In this document: piece after piece, positions 55,895 to 64,000 of the stretch
How the letters are laid out: each line of letters opens with the position of its first letter
How positions within the stretch are numbered: position 1 is the stretch's first letter
From: Pectinatus brassicae
GTDB taxonomy: Bacteria; Bacillota; Negativicutes; Selenomonadales; Selenomonadaceae
Direction of reading: 5' to 3'
DNA length: 64,000 nt
NCBI RefSeq assembly: GCF_014201835.1
Contig: NZ_JACHFH010000008.1
Location: 1-64,000 of the forward strand
Notes under the pieces: generated by a model
The model's input: the letters and a program-made list of their open reading frames with translations, nothing else
Told to the model about the DNA's origin: nothing
Database searches by the model: none
Program-made: the position numbers and the translations under genes

Positions 55895-56854
55895 GTGATT
55901 GAAATCGAAAAACCGAAAATAGAAATTGTAGAAATAAGTGAAGACCAAAAATATGGTAAATTCATTTGTGAACCACTAGAACGCGGCTATGGTACTACTT
56001 TAGGAAATTCCTTACGTCGTATTTTATTGTCTTCTTTAACAGGTGCAGCTATAACATCAATCAAAATTGATGGAGTGCTTCATGAATTCTCTACAATACC
56101 TGGTGTGCGTGATGATGTTACTAATATCATTTTGAATCTCAAATCTTTGTGTCTCAAAATGTATAATGACGAACCGCATACTATCAGTATAGATGTTACT
56201 GGCGAAAAGGAAATTACCGCTGCTGATATCAAAACGGACGCCGACATTGAAATATTAAATCCCGATCTGCATATTGCAACTGTCGACGAAAGTGGTTCAC
56301 TCAAAATGGAAATGACTGTTGAACGCGGCCGTGGCTATGTCCCTGCTGATAAGAATAAAAAAGCCGATCAGCCTATCGGTGTTATTCCAATTGACTCAAT
56401 CTTTTCCCCTATCCAGAGAGTGAATTATACTGTATCGGATACTCGTGTAGGAAATGTTACAGATTATGATAAGCTGGTTTTGGAAGTTTGGACTAATGGT
56501 TCACTTCGTCCAGAAGAAGCTATAAGCAAATCTGCCAGCATTTTGATTGCACATTTTAAACTCTTCCAAAGCATGGCAGGTTGTTCTGAAGAAGAAAATG
56601 AATCGGAAAGCACTTTCATGGAAAATGAAGAGGATGAAACAAATAAAATTATGGAAATGACAATCGAAGATCTCGATTTGTCAGTGCGTTCTTTTAATTG
56701 TTTGAAACGCGCCGAAATAAATACAGTAGCTGACCTTGTTGAAAAATCAGAAGATGATATGATGAAGGTTAGAAACTTGGGCAGAAAATCACTTGATGAA
56801 GTGAGAAACAAATTGAAAGAATTAGGGCTTATGCTCACCCATAATGAGGAATAG
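55895..56854 (+). CDS. rpoA: RNA polymerase alpha subunit
   Basis: 319 residues: N-terminal dimerisation domain ([20 protein letters not shown]) and, after an acidic linker, the C-terminal DNA-binding domain ([20 protein letters not shown]). GTG start with GGAGGGG. Alpha cluster, between rpsD and rplQ. Confidence 0.98.
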   Translation: MIEIEKPKIEIVEISEDQKYGKFICEPLERGYGTTLGNSLRRILLSSLTGAAITSIKIDGVLHEFSTIPGVRDDVTNIILNLKSLCLKMYNDEPHTISIDVTGEKEITAADIKTDADIEILNPDLHIATVDESGSLKMEMTVERGRGYVPADKNKKADQPIGVIPIDSIFSPIQRVNYTVSDTRVGNVTDYDKLVLEVWTNGSLRPEEAISKSASILIAHFKLFQSMAGCSEEENESESTFMENEEDETNKIMEMTIEDLDLSVRSFNCLKRAEINTVADLVEKSEDDMMKVRNLGRKSLDEVRNKLKELGLMLTHNEE

Positions 56855-56865
56855 GAGGAGACAAA

Positions 56866-57201
56866 TTGAGAAAGTTAGGTCGTAACAGCAGTGCACGTCG
56901 TGCTCTTTTTCGCAGCGTTTTAACAGCATTGTTCACGCAAGAGCGCATTGAAACAACTGAAGCTAAAGCAAAAGAAATCAGTGGTCTTGCTGAAAAAATG
57001 ATTACTTTGGCAAAACGCAACGATTTACATGCACGTCGTCAAGTTATTGCTGACTTACAGGACGAAGCAGTTGCTAGAAAATTATTTGACGAAATAGCAC
57101 CTGGATATAGCGAACGTCAAGGTGGCTATACTCGTATTCTTAAACTTGGACCTCGTCGCGGTGATGCCGCTCCGATGGTTATTCTTGAATTAGTTAAATA
57201 A
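56866..57201 (+). CDS. rplQ: 50S ribosomal protein L17
   Basis: 111 residues, [37 protein letters not shown], and [22 protein letters not shown] start with GGAGGA. It ends the ribosomal run. Confidence 0.98.
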   Translation: MRKLGRNSSARRALFRSVLTALFTQERIETTEAKAKEISGLAEKMITLAKRNDLHARRQVIADLQDEAVARKLFDEIAPGYSERQGGYTRILKLGPRRGDAAPMVILELVK

Positions 57202-57241
57202 ATTTATGCGGGTGATGCCTGTTATAAATTAAATATTTGAT

Positions 57242-57271
57242 AAGAACTGTCTTATGGCGGTTCTTATTTTG
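57242..57271 (+). terminator. Terminator after rplQ
   Basis: AAGAACTGTC (57242-57251) / GGCGGTTCTT (57256-57265), including G-U pairs, loop TTAT, followed by ATTTTG. Confidence 0.75.
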
Positions 57272-57280
57272 CTAAAATAA

Positions 57281-57310
57281 ATAAGGGATAAGCAATTGCT
57301 TATCCCTTAT
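57281..57310 (-). terminator. 30-bp perfect palindrome, terminator of the HD-GYP gene
   Basis: ATAAGGGATAAGCAA and its exact complement. On the minus strand it is followed by a T-rich tract, 15 bases after the HD-GYP stop. Confidence 0.8.
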
Positions 57311-57325
57311 TTGCGTTATAAACAT

Positions 57326-58405
57326 TTATTTTATAACATAATGAATATTTACATCCTTTAGTGTTGGTAGATTTAAAACAGTGCCATTATCAAGCTGTAC
57401 AATAGATTTTGATGGCTTATCACGATTTATAAAGACCACACGACCTTCTTGTTTATTGCTCAGCATTACACGGTGACCAGATAAAAAATTCATCATATGA
57501 TCTCTAAAGATTAGGCTTATCTTGGGATCAAAGCAGTATAATCTATCACGGATATTGTCTAGACTGGCATATGGACTGGTAGCACCAGGAAAATCACAAT
57601 TAATGGTCAATGATTCATCAAATAAATCAGCTACAGCGATAATTTTAGCGTAAGGATGGATATCATCAGCACCTAAATGCATTGGATAGCCAGAACGATC
57701 TGTTCGTTCATGATGATGAAAAATGCCGAATAAGATACTTTGTGAAATATTTTCTTTTTTTCGTGCTAACTCATAGCCTAATTTAGTATGGGTTTGATAA
57801 AGCTTATAATCTGCTGGCGAAAGTTTGTAAGGCTTATTTAATATTTCCGGTGGTAGCTGCGACTTGCCAACATCATGGAGTAAGCCAGCCAAGGCAACCG
57901 CAGTAATGCTTTCCGTTGAATATTTAAGCCATTTGGCAATTAATGCCGAGATAGCACTTACATTAACGCAGTGACGAATGGTGTAGTCATCGCATACCGG
58001 CAAATCATAAAGTTTATCAATAATATTGATATTCTCAGCATCGGTGATATTATTCACAATATCATCAGCTGTTTCCGAAAATGCTTCTACTGGAATATCC
58101 TGAGTTTGCCTTATGGAATCAAAGGTCTTTTGTATTACATCTATCGATTGATTATAGGTATTTAAAAATTTTTCAATATTAGGATTGGTAAAGGGATTAT
58201 CAGCAACTTCAGCAACAATATCAACTTTGGTAATATCCCATTTTCTTAATTTTTTTATAAGTTCAGTATTGATAATAGTTCCGGCATTAGCTAATATAGA
58301 TAGATCTTTAGAATAAACAGTATGAGCAAGTTCCATACCGGGTACGACAAATTCTATGTTTTCTTCAAAGCTTTTTTTATTGATAGATGAATTTTTTGTA
58401 TCCAT
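57326..58405 (-). CDS. HD-GYP domain protein, probable c-di-GMP phosphodiesterase
   Basis: About 359 residues from the ATG at 58405 (GTG 58414 in frame also possible). The N-terminal 100 residues are a variable region (DUF3391-like in position); then the HD-GYP domain: LLHDVGKSQLPPEIL, the HHHERTDRSGYP signature with GYP, and AKIIAVADLFDE. Both HD metal ligands and the GYP motif are present, so hydrolysis of c-di-GMP is expected. It is a single-gene chromosomal unit, convergent to rplQ. It could counteract the cyclase carried by the transposon. Confidence 0.9.
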   Translation of the reverse strand: MDTKNSSINKKSFEENIEFVVPGMELAHTVYSKDLSILANAGTIINTELIKKLRKWDITKVDIVAEVADNPFTNPNIEKFLNTYNQSIDVIQKTFDSIRQTQDIPVEAFSETADDIVNNITDAENINIIDKLYDLPVCDDYTIRHCVNVSAISALIAKWLKYSTESITAVALAGLLHDVGKSQLPPEILNKPYKLSPADYKLYQTHTKLGYELARKKENISQSILFGIFHHHERTDRSGYPMHLGADDIHPYAKIIAVADLFDESLTINCDFPGATSPYASLDNIRDRLYCFDPKISLIFRDHMMNFLSGHRVMLSNKQEGRVVFINRDKPSKSIVQLDNGTVLNLPTLKDVNIHYVIK

Positions 58406-58612
58406 TGCTAACACGCTCCCTTCAGATATTGATGCAAATAAAAAAATTGTGTAATGAATTATTGTATATACTATTTTTTATTATATCATATTAGAATATA
58501 AAATATTCTAAAAAAATACATTATTTAATAAATATAAAGGATAATATATTGATTTTTCTTCGGATAAAGTTTATTCTTAAAATTATTATAATAATAAAGA
58601 AGGAATAAATAT

Positions 58613-59680
58613 ATGAAAAACTACAAGATAGCAGTTATTGCGGGCGATGGCATAGGAAAAGAAGTAACCGATGAAGGCATAAAGGTCTTGCAGGCAATTG
58701 AAAAATTGGATAATAGAATGGCATTTTCTTTTGAATATTTTCCCTGGGGTTGTGAATACTATAAAAAAACAGGTAAAGTGATGGATGTAGATGGGCTTGA
58801 TAAATTAAAAGAATTTGATGCCATATATTTGGGTGCTGTAGGTGCTCCCGATGTGCCCGACCATATATCTCTGCGGGATTTATTGATAAAAATAAGACAG
58901 GGTTTTGATCAATATGTAAATTTACGGCCGGTAAAATTACTGCAGGGAGCGCCATGTCCATTAATTGGGAAAAAGGAAAACGATATTAATATGACAGTTG
59001 TGCGGGAAAATTCTGAGGGTGAATATGCTGGTACTGGAGACTGGCTATATAAAGATAAGCCGCAGGAAGTGGTACTTCAGACTAGTGTATTTTCTCGTAT
59101 GGGTACAGAACGAATTATTCGTTATGCTTATGAGCTGGCACGTAAAGAACATAAGAGCATCACAAGTATCAGTAAAGGGAATGCCCTTAATTATTCGATG
59201 GTATTTTGGGATAAAATATTTGCTGAGGTGGGAAAAGAATATCCTGATGTTAAGCAGTACAGCTATCTGGTAGATGCAGCAGCAATGTTTTTCGTAAAGG
59301 ATCCGGCGCGTTTTGAGGTAGTAGTAACTTCTAATTTGTTTGGCGATATATTGACGGATTTAGGTGCAGCTATCGCTGGTGGAATGGGACTAGCTGCTGG
59401 TGCCAATATCAACCCAGAGAAAAAATTCCCATCAATGTTTGAGCCTATTCATGGTTCAGCACCTGATATTGCTGGCCGGGGAATTGCCAATCCAATGGCG
59501 GCTATTTGCTCAATAGCACAGCTGCTGGAATTTTTTGGTGAAAAAACTTGGAGTGATAAAATAATCGCTGCAATTGAAAAAGTCTTAGTTGACAAAAAAG
59601 TATTACCAGCAGATTTTGCTGGAACAGCAGCAACAAAAGAGGTTGGATCGGAAATAAGACGGCAATTAAGAATAATATAA
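58613..59680 (+). CDS. Tartrate/D-malate dehydrogenase family, isopropylmalate-dehydrogenase-like
   Basis: 355 residues of the beta-decarboxylating dehydrogenase family. IAVIAGDGIGKEVTDEGIKV at the start, substrate loop SLRDLLIKIRQGFDQYVNLRPV, VRENSEGEYAG, the metal/NAD region TSNLFGDILTDLGAAIAGG and EPIHGSAPDIAGRGIANP. The VREN(S/T)EGEY pattern and the LRPVKLL segment point to TtuC/DmlA (tartrate or D-malate dehydrogenase) rather than LeuB. It stands alone, with no leu genes nearby. The exact 2-hydroxy-acid substrate is not certain. Followed by its own terminator. Confidence 0.85.
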   Translation: MKNYKIAVIAGDGIGKEVTDEGIKVLQAIEKLDNRMAFSFEYFPWGCEYYKKTGKVMDVDGLDKLKEFDAIYLGAVGAPDVPDHISLRDLLIKIRQGFDQYVNLRPVKLLQGAPCPLIGKKENDINMTVVRENSEGEYAGTGDWLYKDKPQEVVLQTSVFSRMGTERIIRYAYELARKEHKSITSISKGNALNYSMVFWDKIFAEVGKEYPDVKQYSYLVDAAAMFFVKDPARFEVVVTSNLFGDILTDLGAAIAGGMGLAAGANINPEKKFPSMFEPIHGSAPDIAGRGIANPMAAICSIAQLLEFFGEKTWSDKIIAAIEKVLVDKKVLPADFAGTAATKEVGSEIRRQLRII

Positions 59681-59688
59681 TAATAAAT

Positions 59689-59725
59689 AATGCTGAAATA
59701 AGCAGAGAAAGCTTATTTCAGCATT
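59689..59725 (+). terminator. Terminator after the dehydrogenase gene
   Basis: AATGCTGAAATAAGC (59689-59703) and its complement (59711-59725). Convergent to the hydrogenase-like gene; probably serves both. Confidence 0.75.
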
Positions 59726-59750
59726 TGTGGATAGTGCTTATAAAATAGTT

Positions 59751-60896
59751 TTATACTCCAGCTTTTTGGCAAGAAGCTGGAGTATTTATTTTTCGCATAA
59801 AGAAGCTGGTATCGCTTAATAAATCATCTAATGTAGTAAAATCCAAACGTTTTAATAGCTCTAATACATATGGATTATCAAGAGGGGTCTTATATAAGGA
59901 TTTTTGTCCATAATCATTTACATAATCACGGGCAGTTTCTTTTTGTATTAATGATTTAGGCCCGCCGACGCAGCCGCCAACACAGCCCATGCCTTCAAAA
60001 AAATTAGCAGTGGTTTTATGAGTTATTAAATCTTCCATCATCTGCTTACAGGCTGGGATTCCATCGGCATGTTTTGCGGTTAATTCGATTTTGCGATTAG
60101 GATTAAGGCGAGCCAAAGTAGCTTTTACAGCAGAACTTACGCCACCAGCACGGGCATATATTCTTCCAGCTTCAGATGAAAATTCTTTGACAGAATTTTT
60201 TTGTGCATAAAGATCAATATCTAATAGTTCAAATATTTCTTTGGCTTCCTGGAAGGTCAGAACATAGTCAATAGCATCATCAATATCTTTTTCTCTGGAT
60301 TCTGCTTTTTTGGCGATACATGGACCGACAAATACTGTTAAAGCATCAGAGTGCAGTTTTTTTACAGTTCGTCCAGCAGCAATCATGGGAGATACAGAAG
60401 GCGGAATATTGGGGATAAGGGTTGTATACATTTTTTTTATCATTGCCAGCCACATTGGACAGCAGCAACTGGTCAGCATAAAATCCTGTTTAGTTTGTAT
60501 ATGATGGTCAAATTCAAGCGCTTCTTTTAATGTAAGAATATCAGCAAAAACAGCAACCTCCAATAAACCATCAAAGCCGATAGTTTTAAAAGCAGACCGG
60601 ATCATTCCTGGGCTTATACTGCTGAATTGTCCGAGAAAAGCTGGTGCAATAAGGACAAATGCCGTTTTTTCTTTATGCAGGCTTAAGGATTGTAAAACGG
60701 CAAGACTGTCCTTGGAGATTTTTTTGCCAGTTTTAATAATTGTATTATCGGTGTTTACTAGCTGGTTCAGTTTCCATTCAGGCAAATGTTTTTCCGGCTT
60801 AAAAAGACAGTCTAACTGTGTAGGATCATAGATAAAATCACGTTGGCTGCTGGATTCTTGTAAGGCCTCTTGATATAATTCCTGGATTGTTTTCAT
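59751..60896 (-). CDS. Short [FeFe]-hydrogenase homologue (H-cluster domain only)
   Basis: 381 residues. The three H-cluster motifs are present: TSCCCPMW (142-149), GPCIAKKAE (191-199) and EGMGCVGGCVGGP (301-313). There are no N-terminal ferredoxin-type clusters (only Cys30 before the domain), unlike the classic HydA of Clostridia. This form fits the small, little-studied or sensory groups of [FeFe]-hydrogenases; electron transfer would need a separate partner, and no HydE/F/G maturase is in the window. Function as an enzyme or a hydrogen sensor is open. Upstream, three TTAACTTTAT boxes may be operators. A single-gene unit. Confidence 0.85.
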   Translation of the reverse strand: MKTIQELYQEALQESSSQRDFIYDPTQLDCLFKPEKHLPEWKLNQLVNTDNTIIKTGKKISKDSLAVLQSLSLHKEKTAFVLIAPAFLGQFSSISPGMIRSAFKTIGFDGLLEVAVFADILTLKEALEFDHHIQTKQDFMLTSCCCPMWLAMIKKMYTTLIPNIPPSVSPMIAAGRTVKKLHSDALTVFVGPCIAKKAESREKDIDDAIDYVLTFQEAKEIFELLDIDLYAQKNSVKEFSSEAGRIYARAGGVSSAVKATLARLNPNRKIELTAKHADGIPACKQMMEDLITHKTTANFFEGMGCVGGCVGGPKSLIQKETARDYVNDYGQKSLYKTPLDNPYVLELLKRLDFTTLDDLLSDTSFFMRKINTPASCQKAGV

Positions 60897-60972
60897 TTAT
60901 GAAACTCCTTTAACAATTATATAATAAATAGTATTGCTATTTCTAATAATCTTCATAGGTATTGAAATATTA

Positions 60973-61021
60973 TTAACTTTATATTTGGAAAAATAAAGTT
61001 AATAAATAATATTAACTTTAT
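60973..61021. promoter_or_regulatory. Three TTAACTTTAT boxes upstream of the hydrogenase-like gene
   Basis: TTAACTTTAT at 60973-60982, its inverse ATAAAGTTAA at 60993-61002, and TTAACTTTAT again at 61012-61021. Steps of 20 and 19 bases, about two DNA turns, suggest an operator array. The remaining 61022-61127 is AT-rich, with nothing else recognisable. Confidence 0.55.
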
Positions 61022-61127
61022 CTACTACTAACTATAATTAAAAAAATAATTAAAAGCAAGATTTATTTTAGTATTTTACTATTAATAGTGAAGAAATATT
61101 AGAAAATAAGGATATAAATATAAAAAA

Positions 61128-61172
61128 AATAATGTTGAAATAAGTTTGGCCTATACTTATTTCAACATTATT
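61128..61172 (-). terminator. Terminator of the suf operon
   Basis: A 17-bp stem (61128-61144 with 61156-61172) followed on the minus strand by T-residues, 28 bases past the sufU stop. Confidence 0.85.
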
Positions 61173-61199
61173 TTTAAAACAAGATGTTTTTAAAAGCAG

Positions 61200-61682
61200 T
61201 TAGTTTTTTTGTTTGTCTGTAAGCATTTGATTTAATGTATGCCAGGCAAGCACTGCACATTTTACTCGGGCCGGCATATGGGCAATATCCTTTAGGGCCA
61301 GAGCCTCATCAAGTTCTTCTAATTTATCTTCATCGGTTTCCTCACCGCGTACCATTTTTATAAATAAATCAGTAAATTCAATTGCTTCATCAATTGTTTT
61401 GCCAATGACAAGATCAGCCATAATATCGGTAGATGCTTGTGATACAGCACAGCCCTGTCCATCGAAAGCAACGTCTTTAATAATGCCGTCTTCGACATTG
61501 ATTTCTAAAACTATTTCATCGCCGCAGCTGGGATTAATCCCTTTTTTAACAAGAATAGCATCACTTTCGCACTGAGGATTTATGGCAGTTTGGCAGTCAC
61601 TGGCATTACTGAGCTTATGCTTATGGTCGGGGTGGGTATTGTGTTCCATTAGAATATCATTATAAATATTATTAAGCGCCAT
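61200..61682 (-). CDS. sufU: SufU, Fe-S cluster assembly protein / sulfur acceptor of SufS
   Basis: 160 residues, an IscU-like fold. The three key cysteines lie in NPSCGDE, DGQGCAVSQAS and PARVKCAVLAW, and the insert between the second and third that marks SufU (rather than IscU) is present (KTIDEAIEFTDLF to EALALKDI). In Firmicutes SufU binds zinc and takes sulfur from SufS. It overlaps the sufS stop by 11 bases, so translation is probably coupled. Confidence 0.95.
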   Translation of the reverse strand: MALNNIYNDILMEHNTHPDHKHKLSNASDCQTAINPQCESDAILVKKGINPSCGDEIVLEINVEDGIIKDVAFDGQGCAVSQASTDIMADLVIGKTIDEAIEFTDLFIKMVRGEETDEDKLEELDEALALKDIAHMPARVKCAVLAWHTLNQMLTDKQKN

Positions 61683-62883
61683 GAAAATAACTCCTTATAT
61701 ATTTTACTCGTTCTATAAGTTGGTGAATATCTTCGTTATCATTATAAAAAGCCATGCTAGCACGGCAGCAGAAATTGCATTTTAGATAGCGCATCAATGG
61801 CTGGGCACAGTGATGCCCGCCACGGATGGCAACATCGCCGGAGTCCATTAAGCTTGCTACATCATGGGGATGAACTCCTTCAATATTAAAAGCAATAACG
61901 CCATGGTGCAGTGCGGGATTTTTGCTGCCATAGATAGTGACATAAGGCAGTTTACTTAATTCATCACCAGCTAATTTTCCTAGAGCAGTTTCCCTTTCAA
62001 TAATAGTGTCATAGCCAACAGACTCCATAAAATCAATAGCAGCAGAAAGACCGACGGCACCACCAACGTTTTGTGTGCCAGCTTCAAATTTATAAGGAAG
62101 TTCAGCGTAGGTTGCCGTTTGCTCATCTACATAGTCAATCATTTCGCCGCCGGTAAGAAATGGCGGCATTTTTTCCAGATATTCCTGTTTGCCATAAAGA
62201 ACGCCAATTCCCATAGGCGCATACATTTTATGACCGGAAAAAGAATAAAAATCGCAATCAAGTTTCTGTACATCAATTTTTATATGGGGAATAGCCTGGG
62301 CGCCATCAACAGAAACAATTGTTTTATTAGCGTGGGCAATTGCAGCTAATTCTTTTATATTTTGTTCTGCTCCCAAAACATTAGAAACATGGGTTAATGA
62401 TAAAATTTTTGTTTTAGTAGACAGCTTGTTTGTTAATTCGTCAGTAGTGATAATACCATCTTCATTGGGATAAAGATAAACTAGTTTAGCGTGATGACGT
62501 TTTGCTGCCTGCTGCCAGGGAATCATATTGCTATGGTGTTCCATTATAGATATAAGAATTTCATCATCAGCCTGTAAAACAAGATCGGATAAACTAAAAG
62601 CGACAATATTAAGTGATTCGGAAGCGTTTCTTGTATATATTATTTCCTGTTCTTTTTGGGCATTGATAAATTTGGCAATTTTTTTGCGGGCGTTTTCATA
62701 GGCATCAGTAGCTTTTTGTGATAATTCGTACAGACCGCGCAGGGGGTTAGCATTTTCCTGTTTATAATACTCAGCAACAGCATCAATTACCATATCAGGC
62801 TTTTGGGTTGTAGCAGCATTATCCAGATATGCTAAAGACTTATTATGGCGCATTATGGGAAAATAGTTTTTATATAGATTCAT
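61672..62883 (-). CDS. sufS: Cysteine desulfurase SufS
   Basis: 403 residues from ATG 62883; a longer frame from 62913 lies inside sufD. The class-V PLP fold: YLDNAATTQKPDMVIDAV at the start, HHSNMIPWQQ, VDGAQAIPHI, SGHKMYAPMGIGVLYG with the PLP lysine, and GHHCAQPLM with the active cysteine (group II type). Supplies sulfur as persulfide for Fe-S clusters. Start overlaps the end of sufD; SufU is downstream. Confidence 0.97.
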   Translation of the reverse strand: MNLYKNYFPIMRHNKSLAYLDNAATTQKPDMVIDAVAEYYKQENANPLRGLYELSQKATDAYENARKKIAKFINAQKEQEIIYTRNASESLNIVAFSLSDLVLQADDEILISIMEHHSNMIPWQQAAKRHHAKLVYLYPNEDGIITTDELTNKLSTKTKILSLTHVSNVLGAEQNIKELAAIAHANKTIVSVDGAQAIPHIKIDVQKLDCDFYSFSGHKMYAPMGIGVLYGKQEYLEKMPPFLTGGEMIDYVDEQTATYAELPYKFEAGTQNVGGAVGLSAAIDFMESVGYDTIIERETALGKLAGDELSKLPYVTIYGSKNPALHHGVIAFNIEGVHPHDVASLMDSGDVAIRGGHHCAQPLMRYLKCNFCCRASMAFYNDNEDIHQLIERVKYIRSYFHGA

Positions 62884-63943
62884 TACATAGCACATCCTTA
62901 CTGTAGTTATCAATTTTTGCTGCTAAATTTGCTGGTAAAATATTTTTTAGGCGGCTAAGTGTTGATTCAAGAAATATTTGGCGGGCGGCTTTTTCATTAA
63001 TACCACGGGATTTTAAATAAAATAATGGTTCTTCATCAAGGGTACCAATCGCAGCACCATGATTACCGGCAACATCATCTTCATCGCAGAGAATAAGCGG
63101 GACGCTTTTGTTTTTTACTTTATCACTCAGCAATAAAACATATTCACTTTCATTACCGCTGGCGCCTTTACAGCCACGATGAAAATCAATAGTACCACGG
63201 GCGGTTTTTTTGCTGCTGTCTAAAAGTATACCGGTCATTTTTATATCAGAAGTGCTTTTGCTGCCATAATGACAGGCAACATAATTTAAATCGATGTCCT
63301 GTTCGCTTTGACCGATGTAATCAGCATAAATTTCGACAGATGATTTATAGCCGGTTAAATTGGCAGTTACTGAGGCAAGTGCTGTTTTGCCGCCTAAAGG
63401 TATCTGATGGATTTTTATATGGGCTTCATTATCAAGCTGGGCAGTAATATTGTTAAAAGCAATGCTGCTTTGCCCTGACAGCTGCAAAAATGTAATATTT
63501 GCTTTGGCGTGGGCAGCAGCTTTGATACGAATAAGATCGGCATATTGACCATGGGCTTTTACCGCAGCAGATACAGAAATAATAATATTAGCAATACTAT
63601 TTTCTTCTAGAATGATATCAAATAATGCAGTTAATTTATCATCATTATGCATAGTAAGATCAATGATAAGCGGCAGATCATTATGCGAATTTTTATTTAC
63701 AACGATTTTTTTTCGTAATGAGGCATTTGCCATAATATAATTAATGACTTTATTATTACTGCCAATTACAGGTAACTCATCAGAGACAGCAATATCTTTA
63801 ATATTTATATTGTTGGTGCTGCCTGTAATATTAGGTTCTATTTTACTGTCAGCAGTATTAGAAAGTTCAATCTGCTTATAATTAACATTGAATCTATTCC
63901 AGGTTAGAACAGGCAGCTCATTAGCGTGTAAAAGAGTGTTCAT
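62870..63943 (-). CDS. sufD: SufD, Fe-S cluster assembly scaffold
   Basis: 357 residues. N-terminal NTLLHANELPVLTWNRFNVN; a central beta-helix rich in Asn/Ile; the C-terminal GNHGAAIGTLDEEPLFYLKS, ARQIFLEST block typical of SufB/SufD, with the invariant histidine. Forms the SufBC2D scaffold that builds clusters. The start overlaps the sufB stop by one base (TGATG). Confidence 0.94.
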   Translation of the reverse strand: MNTLLHANELPVLTWNRFNVNYKQIELSNTADSKIEPNITGSTNNINIKDIAVSDELPVIGSNNKVINYIMANASLRKKIVVNKNSHNDLPLIIDLTMHNDDKLTALFDIILEENSIANIIISVSAAVKAHGQYADLIRIKAAAHAKANITFLQLSGQSSIAFNNITAQLDNEAHIKIHQIPLGGKTALASVTANLTGYKSSVEIYADYIGQSEQDIDLNYVACHYGSKSTSDIKMTGILLDSSKKTARGTIDFHRGCKGASGNESEYVLLLSDKVKNKSVPLILCDEDDVAGNHGAAIGTLDEEPLFYLKSRGINEKAARQIFLESTLSRLKNILPANLAAKIDNYSKDVLCNESI

Positions 63944-64000
63944 CAGCCTATTCCTCCTTCCATTTCCAAACGGATTAAATTATTCATTTCCACGGCATAT
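63943..64000 (-). CDS. sufB: SufB, C-terminal end only (runs off the window)
   Basis: The last 18 residues, AVEMNNLIRLEMEGGIG, match the SufB C-terminus (typically AVEMNRLIxLEMExSVG). It is followed by sufD in the usual order. The rest, and presumably sufC, lie beyond the window. Confidence 0.85.
   Translation of the reverse strand, partial: YAVEMNNLIRLEMEGGIG

Overview
This is a low-GC chromosomal segment from an anaerobic Firmicute. The gene content suggests a member of the Negativicutes/Selenomonadales (relatives of Megamonas, Pectinatus or Selenomonas). The reasons are: SpoIID and Lgt next to QueA, a glmS ribozyme in front of glmS, a SUF operon ending sufD-sufS-sufU, an L7Ae-like protein ahead of rpsL, a zinc-type S14, an rpsD of the short type without zinc cysteines, and an oxygen-sensitive [FeFe]-hydrogenase-like protein. 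The genus call is an inference; no rRNA or tRNA gene was seen.

Layout. 1-4.4 kb: the tail of an IS200/IS605-type TnpB element cuts into tsaB, followed by rimI, lgt, a SpoIID-domain gene and queA. 4.5-10.4 kb: a small unknown gene and a complete mannitol operon (mtlR-mtlA-mtlD, minus strand). 10.5-11.15 kb: a HAD phosphatase. 11,233-25,100: a 13.9-kb Tn7-like transposon with all five tns genes (tnsABCDE), inserted just downstream of glmS. Its cargo is a TadG-like envelope protein plus three c-di-GMP-type signalling genes (PAS-GGDEF, EAL-HDOD, and a frameshifted PAS-GGDEF). 25.1-27.2 kb: glmS with its self-cleaving ribozyme and promoter. 27.4-38 kb: housekeeping genes (PHP phosphoesterase, thiC under a TPP riboswitch, universal stress protein, rpsF-ssb-rpsR, an MFS exporter, cysK with an unusual leader, a polar amino-acid ABC transporter). 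38.1-57.2 kb: the str, S10, spc and alpha ribosomal clusters in one run, from the L7Ae-like gene to rplQ. 57.3-64 kb: an HD-GYP protein, a tartrate/D-malate dehydrogenase homologue, a short [FeFe]-hydrogenase homologue, and the end of the suf operon (sufB partial, sufD, sufS, sufU).

The transposon is the most interesting part. Both ends are readable: 5'-TGT termini, repeated TnsB-type boxes, a compact right end and a spread-out left end. TnsA, TnsB, TnsC and TnsD carry their key residues. Three features stand out. First, tnsA has its promoter -10 and ribosome-binding site inside a 19-bp hairpin. Transcripts entering from glmS would contain the full hairpin, whereas transcripts from tnsA's own promoter would lack one arm. 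Second, the element is bordered by 32-bp direct repeats differing at one base instead of a 5-bp duplication, as if it were a recombinant of two elements inserted at staggered positions. Third, the insertion separates glmS from its original terminator and from the HAD gene. The cargo points to c-di-GMP control of a surface structure rather than to a known defence or resistance function.
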